NCBI GenBank assembly: GCA_022360075.1
Contig: JAKSDN010001295.1
Location: 1-11,309 of the forward strand
Direction of reading: 5' to 3'
Length of the DNA stretch: 11,309 nucleotides
From: Kiloniellales bacterium
Lineage (GTDB): Bacteria > Pseudomonadota > Alphaproteobacteria > Kiloniellales > JAKSDN01
Part shown: positions 1 through 6,571 of the stretch, piece after piece
Numbering within the stretch: position 1 is the first letter of the stretch
How the letters are laid out: every line of letters begins with the position of its first letter
Program-made: the position numbers and the translations under genes
The notes under the pieces: model-generated
Seen by the model: only the letters and a program-made list of their open reading frames with translations
Databases searched by the model: none
Told to the model about the DNA's origin: nothing

Positions 1-261
1 CACGCCGAACTGCGCGATGCCGAGCAGGCAGATCGGCAGCAGATCGCGCGGCGCAAAGCGCACCCGCGGCGCCAGCAGCAGCGGCGGCAGCAGGCAGACG
101 ACGCCGATCAGATAGCGCAGCAGCGCGAGCGAAGCGGGGTCAGTCTGCTCGATGACGAAGCGCGTCGCGACCATGGCCGCGCCCACCAGCACGCCCGCCA
201 CCGCGGCTGCGACGGCGGCCAAGAGGCTGCGGTCGAAGGCCGCCTGTGCCTTCGAGGTCAT
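1..261 (-). CDS. DMT-family (EamA) inner-membrane transporter, N-terminal part, cut by the window edge
   Basis: The 87 codons visible begin MTSKAQAAFDRSLLAAV and carry two hydrophobic stretches, about residues 13-32 (Ala/Val-rich) and 44-63 (SLALLRYLIGVVCLLPPLLL), followed by a basic segment and the start of a third helix (LLPICLLGIAQFGV). The pattern of a first helix, an amphipathic ATRFVIEQTDPASLALLRY stretch and a second helix is typical of the first half of an EamA repeat in drug/metabolite transporters. These are usually about 300 residues with ten membrane helices, so some 200 residues are missing to the left. The start ATG overlaps the stop of the MarR-GNAT gene upstream by 4 nt (ATGA), so the two genes should be co-transcribed and translationally coupled. 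The exporter may carry a molecule that the regulator senses, which is inference. The substrate cannot be predicted. Confidence 0.82.
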   Translation of the reverse strand, partial: MTSKAQAAFDRSLLAAVAAAVAGVLVGAAMVATRFVIEQTDPASLALLRYLIGVVCLLPPLLLAPRVRFAPRDLLPICLLGIAQFGV

Positions 262-1205
262 GGCGCCGGGCTTTTGAGATCGAGCTCCCAGGTCTCACCG
301 ATCAGGTCGCGGCCGAAGGCGTGGGTCGGCTCGGTCTCCACGCACTGAAAGCCGCGCCGCTCGTAGAGGCCGCGCGCGGCATCCAGGTGCCCGAGGGTCC
401 AGAGCGTGACCTTGCGATAGCCGGCCTGGCACGCGAAGCGCAGGCACTCGTCGACCAGGCGCGCGCCGATGCCGAGGCCGCGCGCGGCGGGCTCGACGTA
501 GAGTAGGCGCAGCTTGGCGACGGTCTTGGACTTGCGCATCAGGAAGATCGAGCCGGCGATCGCGCCCTCGACCTCGGCGATCCAGCAGCGCTCACCCGTG
601 GGATCGATGTTCGTGACGAAGTCCGCGGCGACCTTCCCGACCATGGCCTCGAAGCTCTCGTCGAGCCCGTGCTCCTCGCCGTAGAGCACGCCGTGGCGGT
701 GCGTCACCCAGCCCATGTCGCCGGCCCGGTGTGGGCGCAGGACGACGACCGGCTTCTCGCCGGGCTCCGGCGCCATCAAACGCTCGATGGTCTCGATCGC
801 ACCCATCAGGCGCCGCTGGTCCGACTCCGAGAGCCGCGCGAGCATGTCCTGGAACTGTCGGCGCGAGCGCCGGTCGAGCAGGGCGAAGGCCTTGCGGCCC
901 CGGCGGCTGAGACGCAGATGGCTCTGCCGCCCGTCGTTCTTGGAGCGTTGTCTTTCGACGAGATCCTGGCTCACCAGCCGGCGCAGGATGCGGCTGAGAT
1001 AGCCCGGATCGAGATCGAGCTCGCGGCCGAGCTCGGTCGCGGTCACGCCCTCGAGGTGGGCGAGATCGTAGATCACCCGCGCCTCGGCGAGCCCGAAATC
1101 GCTGCCCAGGAAGCCCTCGTGCAGCACGCCGATCTGTTTGGTGTAGAATCGGTTGAAGGCGCGAACGGCCTCGACGCGCCGCGCCAGCTCGCCCTCGGCG
1201 GCCAT
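258..1205 (-). CDS. MarR-type transcriptional regulator fused to a GNAT N-acetyltransferase
   Basis: The product has 315 residues and two domains. Residues about 5-145 form a MarR-type winged helix: a dimerisation helix (VEAVRAFNRFYTKQIGVL), an HTH (VTATELGRELDLDPGYLSRILRRLVSQDLV, about 54-83) and a wing with the DGR motif (residues 91-93). Residues about 153-310 form a GNAT domain; motif A (LLYVEPAARGLGIGARLV, about 234-251) carries the R-G-L-G-I-G acetyl-CoA pyrophosphate loop, followed by the LYERRGF motif (280-286). This fusion is a known bacterial family; which molecule is acetylated is generally unknown. I chose the ATG at 1205 rather than the in-frame ATG at 1265 because CCGGAG lies 8 nt upstream of it, and the 20 extra residues would be coded by DNA holding the palindromic operators. 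It is the first gene of a two-gene unit with the DMT exporter (4-nt overlap), and autoregulation through those palindromes is likely. Confidence 0.9.
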   Translation of the reverse strand: MAAEGELARRVEAVRAFNRFYTKQIGVLHEGFLGSDFGLAEARVIYDLAHLEGVTATELGRELDLDPGYLSRILRRLVSQDLVERQRSKNDGRQSHLRLSRRGRKAFALLDRRSRRQFQDMLARLSESDQRRLMGAIETIERLMAPEPGEKPVVVLRPHRAGDMGWVTHRHGVLYGEEHGLDESFEAMVGKVAADFVTNIDPTGERCWIAEVEGAIAGSIFLMRKSKTVAKLRLLYVEPAARGLGIGARLVDECLRFACQAGYRKVTLWTLGHLDAARGLYERRGFQCVETEPTHAFGRDLIGETWELDLKSPAP

Positions 1206-1232
1206 GGCGTTGCTCCGGAGATATCGAATGGG

Positions 1233-1265
1233 TGACAGTGTCAAGCAATTAGTTGACGATGTCAA
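1233..1265 (-). promoter_or_regulatory. Two palindromic operator candidates in front of the MarR-GNAT gene
   Basis: Two perfect inverted repeats sit side by side 28-60 nt upstream of the chosen start. TGACA-G-TGTCA is at 1233-1243 and TTGAC-GAT-GTCAA at 1253-1265. Both share the half-site TGAC/GTCA and their centres are 21 nt apart, about two helical turns. On the minus strand each also contains a TTGACA that could serve as a -35 element, but I see no good -10 at a standard distance. MarR proteins usually bind palindromes near their own promoter, so negative autoregulation is the natural reading. The binding itself is inferred. Confidence 0.55.
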
Positions 1266-1348
1266 GTTTATTGAATCACAGCACGAGGCCGCGCCTACCT
1301 GCTCATTCTGAGAGCTTGTGAAGAAATGGATGTGGGGCTGGATTACCT

Positions 1349-1470
1349 CGGTGCGTCCTTCGAGACGCCCGCTGAAGCGGGCTCCTCAGGATGAGGACAT
1401 TTCTTAATGCCACCAAGAATTTACCTCATCCTGAGGAGCATCCGAGGGATGCGTCTCGAAGGACGCACCG
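1349..1470. repeat. Long intergenic hairpin repeat of an alphaproteobacterial REP-like type
   Basis: A compound inverted repeat with two perfect arm segments. The outer 20 bp arm at 1349-1368 is the exact reverse complement of 1451-1470, and the inner 16 bp arm at 1381-1396 is the exact reverse complement of 1424-1439. Between outer and inner segments each side has its own small hairpin: CCGCT-GA-AGCGG at 1369-1380 and ATCC-GAG-GGAT at 1440-1450. The central loop (1397-1423) is AT-rich. The arms carry the sequence TCCTTCGAGACGC and CTCCTCAGGATGAGG, which I recall as a very common dispersed intergenic element in alphaproteobacterial genomes. The structure is two copies of one repeat unit in inverted orientation. 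It lies between divergent transcription units, so it is not simply a terminator. No coding content. Confidence 0.8.
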
Positions 1471-1569
1471 GCGGACTTGCAGCTAGGTCAATAGTATAGC
1501 GAGTGATGGCTCTAGAGAGTTCACGGACGGGGGCGTCAAACATCGGCCCGCACCCTACCTCCCCCGAAC

Positions 1570-1858
1570 CTACTCCGGCAACGCCGGGAAGTGATGCGCC
1601 TGCGGGCTCATCGTGTTTACGATGCTGGCCTTGATCTGCAGGTCGATTTCCGGGCTGTCGCGGTCGTAGAGGCGCAACGGCGCAGAGCCTTGCGCAAGTC
1701 GATCTGGCCGCCCAGCGCCTCCAGCACCACGCGCGCGCTGATTGCGGTAGCTGGGATAGAGGATGGTCTGGGTCATCTCCCGGGGCTTTGCAGAGATCGA
1801 GATAACGGCCATGCTGGGCCCCAAGTCTGTCTCGAGGCTGCGCGCGCTCGTTTGATCA
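1570..1858 (-). pseudogene. Probable frameshifted remnant of an unrecognised gene (3' part)
   Basis: No single reading frame is convincing, but three minus-strand frames join end to end. About 1739-1858 reads a stretch containing GAQHGRYLDLCKAPGDDPDH; about 1676-1737 reads ARVVLEALGGQIDLRKALRR; 1570-1674 reads RLYDRDSPEIDLQ on to ASIVNTMSPQAHHFPALPE and a TAG stop. The first junction lies in an alternating GC run (GCGCGCGC, 1731-1738), where a 2-nt slippage would restore the frame; the second is near 1675-1680. Each piece has ordinary protein composition, unlike the Arg/Pro-rich text of non-coding GC-rich DNA. No start region is found: in the first frame a TGA occurs at about 1859. I do not recognise the family. 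An alternative is that this is intergenic DNA that reads well by chance. Confidence 0.35.
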
Positions 1859-1876
1859 CCGCTTGGCCGTGAGGAT

Positions 1877-2920
1877 GTGCCCTTGGCGGAGCTCGGCTCG
1901 AAACATGTTTGCGTGCTCTACACCGGTGGCACGCTGGGTATGCGGCCGTCCGGCCGAGGCTATGCGCCGGCGCGGAACCTCGACGACCTCTTCGCGGCGA
2001 AGCTGCCGGAGCTGCGCGCCGACTCGATGCCGAGCTACACGCTGATCGAGTACGATCCGCCGCTCGAAAGCTCCAACGCTACGCCCGAGCATTGGTATGC
2101 CCTGGCCGAGAAGATCCGCGATCTCGCGTCGGACTACGATGGCTTCGTCGTGATCCACGGCACCGATACGCTGGCCTATAGCGCCTCGGCGCTTTCCTTT
2201 CTCCTCGCCGGCCTGGCCAAGCCGGTGGTCCTCACCGGCTCGCAGATCCCGTTGTGCGAGCTGCGCAACGACGCCCACGGCAATCTGCTGACCGCGATCC
2301 AGGTGGTGGCCCTGAACCGCACGTCGGAGGTCACGGTCTGCTTCGGCCGCCGGCTGTTCCGTGGCAACCGCGTGATCAAGGTGCGGGCCAACGCCCTCGA
2401 CGCCTTCGACTCGCCGAACTACCCGCCGCTCGCCGATGTCGGCACGGAAATCCGCTTTCGCAACGGGCAGGATAACGACTGGCCGCCCGTCCCCGAGGTC
2501 TTGGGGCGACCCCGCTATCGCGCTTGCCAGGTGGCGCTCATGCCGGTCTTTCCCGGCTTCAGCCCTTCCTTGGTGCACGCCCTGCTGGACGCCGGCGTGC
2601 AGGGTCTGGTCCTCGAGTGCTACGGGGTCGGCAACGCGCCGGACCAGGACCCGGCGCTCCTGGCCGCGCTCGGTCGCGCGCGCGACGCCGGCGTGCCGGT
2701 GATCGCGGTGACCCAGTGTCTCGAGGGCTCGGTATCGCTCGGCACCTACGCCGCCGGCCAGAGCCTCGCCGACTGCGGCGTGATCAGCGGCTTCGACATG
2801 ACGCCGGAGGCCAGCCTCACCAAGCTGCACGTCCTGTTGTCACAAGGGCTCGCCGGCGAGCCGCTCAAGCAGGCCCTGCAAGCCAACCTGCGCGGCGAGC
2901 TGACGCCGAAGGGCGTGTAG
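1877..2920 (+). CDS. ansA: Type I (cytoplasmic) L-asparaginase
   Basis: Hydrolyses L-asparagine to aspartate and ammonia. The 347-residue length matches the cytoplasmic AnsA family (about 335-340) and there is no signal peptide. The first active-site motif YTGGTLGM (15-22) supplies the nucleophile Thr16. A PPLESSN segment (61-67) follows, then HGTDTLAYSAS (94-104) with the Thr96-Asp97 pair, LTGSQIPLCELRNDA (119-133), and FRGNRVIKV (161-169) with the catalytic Lys168. The VTQCLEG segment keeps the Cys that lies in the allosteric asparagine site of E. coli AnsA. The start is uncertain. The GTG at 1877 has GAGG only 2 nt upstream, whereas the in-frame TTG at 1883 has the same GAGG at a normal 8-nt distance, so the true protein may begin two codons later. 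The gene stands alone and converges with the racemase-like gene, leaving 6 nt between the stops. Confidence 0.93.
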   Translation: MPLAELGSKHVCVLYTGGTLGMRPSGRGYAPARNLDDLFAAKLPELRADSMPSYTLIEYDPPLESSNATPEHWYALAEKIRDLASDYDGFVVIHGTDTLAYSASALSFLLAGLAKPVVLTGSQIPLCELRNDAHGNLLTAIQVVALNRTSEVTVCFGRRLFRGNRVIKVRANALDAFDSPNYPPLADVGTEIRFRNGQDNDWPPVPEVLGRPRYRACQVALMPVFPGFSPSLVHALLDAGVQGLVLECYGVGNAPDQDPALLAALGRARDAGVPVIAVTQCLEGSVSLGTYAAGQSLADCGVISGFDMTPEASLTKLHVLLSQGLAGEPLKQALQANLRGELTPKGV

Positions 2921-2926
2921 AGCGAC

Positions 2927-4009
2927 TTAGATCAGATAGCGTTCGACCGCGGCCTCGTTCCAGCTCATGCCGTGTCCCGGCCGATCGGGAATGTGGGCCT
3001 CGCCCTGTGCGATCCGCAGCGGTGTTTCCAGCACCGGCTCGATCCAGTCGACGTACTCCAGCCAGTGGCGGGTCGGCGTGACGGCGAGCATGTGGGCGCT
3101 GACCTCGGGATAGAGATGGCTCGAGACCGGCAGGCCGAGCGGTTCGGCCAGCGCGGCGGCGCGCAGCCATCCGGTCACGCCGCCGATCTTGCCGAGGTCC
3201 GGCATGAAGTAGTCGCAGGCCCCGACCTCGAGCGCCTTGGCCATCTCCGACGGCCCCCAGCAGTTCTCGCCGAGCTGGATCGGCGTGCCGGCCTTGGCGC
3301 GGATCCGGGCGTGGCCGGCATAGTCGTCGCAGCGCGTGGGCTCCTCGACCCAGTCGAGGCCCTGGTCGTCGAGCCGGCGCAGCCGCTGCTGGGCTTCGGC
3401 CACGCTGAGACACTGGTTATAGTCGGTCATGAGCCTCACGCCTTCGCCGACCGCCTTTCGCACGGCGCTCACGACCGCGAGGTCTTCGCCGACGTCGGGG
3501 TAGCCGAGCCGGATTTTCAGCGCCCCGAAACCGGGTGCCGCCAGGGCTTCGGCCTCGGAACCGGCCGCCGCCGGGCCGACCAGGCCGAGGCCGTTGCTGT
3601 TGTAGGCCGGGATCGCCCGCGGGCTGCTGCCGAGCAGGCGCGCCAGAGGCTGTCCGGCCGCCTTGGCCAGCGCATCCCAAGCCGCCATGTCGATGCCCGA
3701 GATCGCCATCAGGGTCAGGCCCTGGGCGCCGATCAGGCGGCAGGCGCGCTGCAGCCGGCGCTCCAGATCGAACGGCGCGACCGGCTCGGCGATAAGCGAC
3801 GCGCCGAGGTTTTCGACCAGCTGCGCCAGCGGAGTCACGGCAAATCGCCCGTAGGCGAACAAGTAGCTGCAGCCGCCGACGCCCTCATCGGTCTGGAGGT
3901 CGATCAGCACGAAGGGTGCGGAGGCCACGGTCCCGCCGCCGGTGGCCAAGGGGCGGGCCAGCGGCAAATCGACCGCCCGGGCGCGCAAGGCACGGATCTT
4001 TAGCTCCAT
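2927..4009 (-). CDS. Mandelate racemase-like enzyme of the enolase superfamily, with Lys166 replaced by Arg
   Basis: A 360-residue protein of the mandelate racemase/muconate-lactonising fold: an N-terminal capping domain (about 1-125, with SYLFAYG) and a barrel. From memory it aligns almost without gaps to Pseudomonas mandelate racemase. The Mg2+ ligands are Asp196 (TDYNQ), Glu222 (VEEPT) and Glu248 (LGENC). The second catalytic base is His298 (SSHLY), paired with Asp271 (MPDLGKIGG), and the acid is Glu318 (HWLEYVD). The first base motif is K-x-R (ALKIRLGY): Lys165 matches Lys164, but the catalytic Lys166 position is Arg167. The substrate is probably a 2-hydroxy acid or a sugar acid; racemase or dehydratase cannot be decided here. 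I chose the ATG at 4009 over 4024 because GGGAGG lies 7 nt upstream of it. The gene is transcribed alone and is preceded by large inverted repeats that may bind a regulator. Confidence 0.9.
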   Translation of the reverse strand: MELKIRALRARAVDLPLARPLATGGGTVASAPFVLIDLQTDEGVGGCSYLFAYGRFAVTPLAQLVENLGASLIAEPVAPFDLERRLQRACRLIGAQGLTLMAISGIDMAAWDALAKAAGQPLARLLGSSPRAIPAYNSNGLGLVGPAAAGSEAEALAAPGFGALKIRLGYPDVGEDLAVVSAVRKAVGEGVRLMTDYNQCLSVAEAQQRLRRLDDQGLDWVEEPTRCDDYAGHARIRAKAGTPIQLGENCWGPSEMAKALEVGACDYFMPDLGKIGGVTGWLRAAALAEPLGLPVSSHLYPEVSAHMLAVTPTRHWLEYVDWIEPVLETPLRIAQGEAHIPDRPGHGMSWNEAAVERYLI

Positions 4010-4025
4010 ATTGGGCCCTCCCATG

Positions 4026-4082
4026 ACCTAGTGGTACGACTCCGCCATTCCGATCCCGGAATGTCGGGCCGCCCCACTAGGT
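4026..4082. promoter_or_regulatory. Nested inverted repeat upstream of the racemase-like gene
   Basis: The outer arms ACCTAGTGG (4026-4034) and CCACTAGGT (4074-4082) are perfect reverse complements. A second perfect pair lies inside: CATTCC (4046-4051) and GGAATG (4058-4063) around GATCCC. The element starts 17 nt in front of the racemase-like start codon, so in that gene's transcript it would fold in the 5' leader close to the ribosome site. It could be a protein-binding site or an RNA structure; which one is not decided by the sequence. Confidence 0.5.
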
Positions 4083-4096
4083 AACTCTTTGTTTGG

Positions 4097-4154
4097 GTTC
4101 AATTCTGGTCGACACTTGATCCAATTTCATCGGATCCAAGTGTCGGAATTGAAC
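4097..4154. promoter_or_regulatory. 58-nt imperfect hairpin between divergent genes
   Basis: Three paired blocks stack into one long hairpin. GTTCAATTC (4097-4105) pairs with GAATTGAAC (4146-4154), CGACACTTG (4110-4118) with CAAGTGTCG (4137-4145), and ATCC (4119-4122) with GGAT (4132-4135) around a 9-nt loop. Only a 4-nt bulge (TGGT) and a single bulged C at 4136 interrupt it. It lies between the racemase-like gene (minus) and the Cys-rich protein gene (plus), which are divergent, and has no T-run, so an operator or a relic of a mobile repeat fits better than a terminator. Its base composition is more AT-rich than its surroundings. Confidence 0.5.
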
Positions 4155-4207
4155 CACTGGCTGCGATGCAGCGATCTTAACGCATCTGTTACTAGTCAAA
4201 TGATCTG

Positions 4208-4882
4208 ATGGCCATAGGCCAAAGCTCTGGGTTCATCCCGACGACAAAGCTAGGCCGGTGTCCGTGGGAAGCTCGGCAGCAAGTCGAGATGGCGCCCGTC
4301 ATGAAGGTCGAGAAGTCACCCTTTCCGCCCGATGAGGCTCTGCTCCGCGAGAGCCTTTCCGAGGTCGTGCTGTCGCCGGGGACGGCGAGACCCGTCTGCG
4401 GGCCCGCCTGCGAGCTGGCCCGCCGTCAGGACTGCTCGCCGGCCTGCCCGGCCCTGCCGCAGGCGCTGTCCAGCGACCCCGAGAAGCACCCGATCGAGGA
4501 TCGCATTGCGCCCTTGGTCTTCGTCTTGAAGCAGCTCGCGGTCTTCGAGCCCTGTTGGTCGTGCGAAGGGCATAACGACGGCTCGGGGCAGTTGTGGAAG
4601 AGCCCGCAGATCTGGTTCTACGCCCGCGCCGAGGTCTATGCCCGTTTGCTCGCCGACTGCCTGACCGATCTGACGTTCCGCAACCTCCTTTCGGCCCGCT
4701 GGCAGGTCGCGGTGCTCCAGTCCGATCCGAACAACCCGGCCACCACGTTCGCCTTGCAGCCCGCCTTCATCGAAGAGCTACCCACTCTCTCCACTCTTCA
4801 AGCGGATATCGACGGTCTGGTCGCCCAGCTTCCGGCTCGCTATCGCGAGCGCGCCGCGAAGCTCCTGCACGGGGTCTCCTGA
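4208..4882 (+). CDS. Conserved-looking hypothetical protein with a Cys4 cluster
   Basis: I do not recognise a named family, although the core from about residue 95 to 190 resembles an uncharacterised protein I have seen in alphaproteobacteria. The 224-residue reading has no signal peptide or membrane helix. Residues 64-80 hold four cysteines spaced C-x3-C-x7-C-x3-C (PVCGPACELARRQDCSPACP). A second pair, CWSCEGH (116-122), adds C-x2-C-x2-H. These could bind zinc or another metal, which is inference. The rest is well-packed mixed sequence (IEDRIAPLVFVLKQLAVFEP, then WFYARAEVYARLLAD, then RWQVAVLQSDPNNPATTF). The start is uncertain: the first 27 codons lack a ribosome site and use codons unlike the rest (ATA, CTA, TCT), so the ATG at 4289 or 4301 may be the true start. 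The cysteine cluster is kept either way. upp follows 111 nt downstream on the same strand. Confidence 0.72.
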   Translation: MAIGQSSGFIPTTKLGRCPWEARQQVEMAPVMKVEKSPFPPDEALLRESLSEVVLSPGTARPVCGPACELARRQDCSPACPALPQALSSDPEKHPIEDRIAPLVFVLKQLAVFEPCWSCEGHNDGSGQLWKSPQIWFYARAEVYARLLADCLTDLTFRNLLSARWQVAVLQSDPNNPATTFALQPAFIEELPTLSTLQADIDGLVAQLPARYRERAAKLLHGVS

Positions 4883-4993
4883 CCAGCCTTCGCGCTTCGA
4901 AAGCTCTCGGCTTTCCATTTCACCTACCGAGCGCTAAGCCCTAGGGCTGCGCGCAGCCAACGTCCCGTCGATCACCAGGCGCGAGAGTATCCC

Positions 4994-5632
4994 ATGTCCG
5001 AGAGCCAAGACGTCATCGTCGTGCAGCATCCGCTGATACGGCACAAGCTGACCCTGATGCGCCAGCGCGAAACCCCCTCGGCCCTGTTCCGACAGCTCCT
5101 GCGCGAGATCAGCTTGTTGCTGGCCTACGAGGTCTTGCGCGAGATGGAGATGACCACGACCAAGATCGCGACGCCCCTGGCCGAGATGGAGGCGCCGATC
5201 CTCAAGGGCCGGAAGCTCTGCTTCATCTCGATCCTGCGCGCCGGCAACGGCCTGCTCGAAGGCCTTCTCGACTTGGTGCCTTCGGCCCGAGTCGGACACA
5301 TCGGCCTCTACCGGGACCCCAAGACGCTGACGCCGGTGGAATATTATCTCAAGCTTCCGGACAAGCTCGATGAGCGTCTCTGCATCGTCGTCGATCCCAT
5401 GCTGGCGACCGGAAACTCGGCGGCAGCGGCGCTGGAGCGGATCGTCGAGCGCGGGGCGCGCAACGTGAAGTTCGTGTGCCTGCTCGCCGCGCCCGAAGGG
5501 GTGCGAACCATCAGGGAGGCCCATCCCGAGATTCCGATCTACACCGCGGCTCTCGACAGCCATCTGAACGAAAAGGGCTACATCGTGCCGGGCCTCGGCG
5601 ATGCCGGCGATCGCATCTACGGAACCAAGTGA
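4994..5632 (+). CDS. upp: Uracil phosphoribosyltransferase
   Basis: Converts uracil and PRPP to UMP in pyrimidine salvage, in the cytoplasm. The 212 residues match the family length (E. coli Upp is 208). The PRPP loop [12 protein letters not shown] is at 132-143, [13 protein letters not shown] at 78-90, [15 protein letters not shown] at 98-112, and the uracil-binding C-terminal segment [18 protein letters not shown] at 195-212. The N-terminus [20 protein letters not shown] is typical of the family. The GAGAG about 6 nt upstream of the ATG is a modest ribosome site. The gap before the gene contains a perfect 14-nt palindrome, GGCTGCGCGCAGCC (4945-4958), of unknown meaning. A GC-rich stem-loop follows the stop. 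The cysteine-rich gene upstream may share the transcript, but I see no functional link. Confidence 0.95.
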   Translation: MSESQDVIVVQHPLIRHKLTLMRQRETPSALFRQLLREISLLLAYEVLREMEMTTTKIATPLAEMEAPILKGRKLCFISILRAGNGLLEGLLDLVPSARVGHIGLYRDPKTLTPVEYYLKLPDKLDERLCIVVDPMLATGNSAAAALERIVERGARNVKFVCLLAAPEGVRTIREAHPEIPIYTAALDSHLNEKGYIVPGLGDAGDRIYGTK

Positions 5633-5641
5633 AACCGACTT

Positions 5642-5677
5642 GGGCCCCGCCGCCGGGGTCTGCCTGCGACGGGGCCC
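5642..5677 (+). terminator. Possible transcription stop after upp
   Basis: GGGCCCCG (5642-5649) and CGGGGCCC (5670-5677) form a perfect 8-bp stem starting 9 nt after the upp stop codon. An overlapping shorter hairpin, CCCC-gccgcc-GGGG, is at 5645-5658. No T-run follows, so it is not a textbook intrinsic terminator. It may stop transcription with Rho or stabilise the 3' end. Confidence 0.4.
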
Positions 5678-6571
5678 GGGTCGAGTGGCATAGGTTTGTT
5701 AAACCGCGGTCAGGCTAGCCCATACGCCGGGCGAAGGGAACCGAACGCCCCTGTCGCTTTGGCACTCTCGTGGCTAGAACGAGCGCCGGGCCTGCAGCGT
5801 GATCTCTTTGATTTCACGCAGTTCCTGTTCTTGGTTGGGTATGAGCGACGGAACTGTGGCCTTTTTGCCAGCTGCGACATTTATGTCACAGCGCGTGATG
5901 AAATGCGCACCGCAGGATAGTGAGATCGGGTGGTGTCGAGGTGAAACCTGTAACGGACCTCGATCTCTGGTTGTGCCGTCCTGGGACACACCAACCGATA
6001 CCTCATGGCGCGATCCTCCGGACCCCCACGCCGGCAAGAGCAACGCGGCTTTCCGGTGTACGCCGCCGGGCGGGCTGTCGCGTCCGATCTCCGACCTGTC
6101 GTCGGCACTCGAGGGCCGGCATCGGTCGTGGCGTCGGCGATCGCGCGCCGCGCCATTAACCATCTGGAATTAGGACGGTTATGGCCTCGGAAAGGGACGT
6201 GCCGGCGCCGCCATCCGGCCGCCGTCGGGCAAGTACGGAGGCCCTCCGGCACGGTCGTCTGACCTCTTCGCGTGGTCTGACGCCAAGCGCATGCGGTCCG
6301 GCGAGCCGGACCTCCAGGCCGGCGATGGCGGTCGCCGAGCGGCGCCCTTGGAAGTCGTGTCACGGACCTTTAACCGGCGGAGACCGGGCTGATGGCAAAG
6401 CCAAAATCTCTCAGCGGAGCATAGCCTTAGCAGTAAGAATGGTATTGCCATTTGCCGACCGATTACCGATAGTTAGCGCAATTCCGGCGGGGGAATTCCG
6501 ACGATTTGACGATGCCCAAGCCCTGTCCGGGGCAACCGTAGCTCAAACTAACCGTGAGGGGTCGGCACATC
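5678..6571. other. Long gene-free stretch with several small inverted repeats
   Basis: About 890 nt between the post-upp hairpin and the first tolC start. Open frames exist on both strands (for example minus 5774-6163 and 5881-6363) but their Arg/Pro/Ser-rich text and lack of ribosome sites mark them as chance frames. What I see is structure: GGTTT-gtt-AAACC at 5693-5705; GACAT-tt-ATGTC at 5876-5887; CGAGGT/ACCTCG at 5937-5942 and 5957-5962, inside a wider AGATCG/CGATCT pair; GGTCCGGC-ga-GCCGGACC at 6295-6312; GGCGA/TCGCC at 6321-6336; and AATTCC/GGAATT at 6480-6497. The last 150 nt are more AT-rich and hold the candidate tolC promoter. A regulatory RNA or a decayed gene could be here; neither can be shown. 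Confidence 0.5.
6445..6473 (+). promoter_or_regulatory. Candidate sigma-70 type promoter of the tolC pair
   Basis: TTGCCA (6445-6450), five of six matches to TTGACA, is followed by a 17-nt spacer and GATAGT (6468-6473), four of six matches to TATAAT. The predicted RNA start is near 6480, giving a leader of about 90 nt. The leader contains an AATTCC-ggcggg-GGAATT hairpin (6480-6497) before the ribosome site AGGGG at 6557-6561. It sits in the only clearly AT-richer patch ahead of the gene. Confidence 0.4.

Noticed and set aside
1349..1470. Reading the large hairpin as a terminator or an insertion-sequence end
   Set aside because: It lies between divergent units, has no T-run, no target duplication and no transposase, and its arms match a dispersed repeat type.
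1856..2830. Long minus-strand open frame opposite the asparaginase
   Set aside because: It is the antisense of a well-defined asparaginase gene and has a His/Arg/Gly-rich composition typical of antisense frames in GC-rich DNA.
2972..4003. Long plus-strand open frame opposite the racemase-like gene
   Set aside because: Antisense shadow; the minus-strand product keeps nearly all mandelate racemase active-site residues.
5760..5774. TGGCAC-N5-TGGC, close to a sigma-54 promoter
   Set aside because: The -12 element is TGGC rather than TTGC and no gene starts within about 800 nt downstream.
5774..6363. Two overlapping minus-strand open frames in the gap after upp; one ends ITLQARRSF, like the last strand of an outer-membrane protein
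   Set aside because: Nothing upstream of that ending looks like beta strands, the composition is Arg/Pro-rich and no ribosome site is present; the ending is probably chance.
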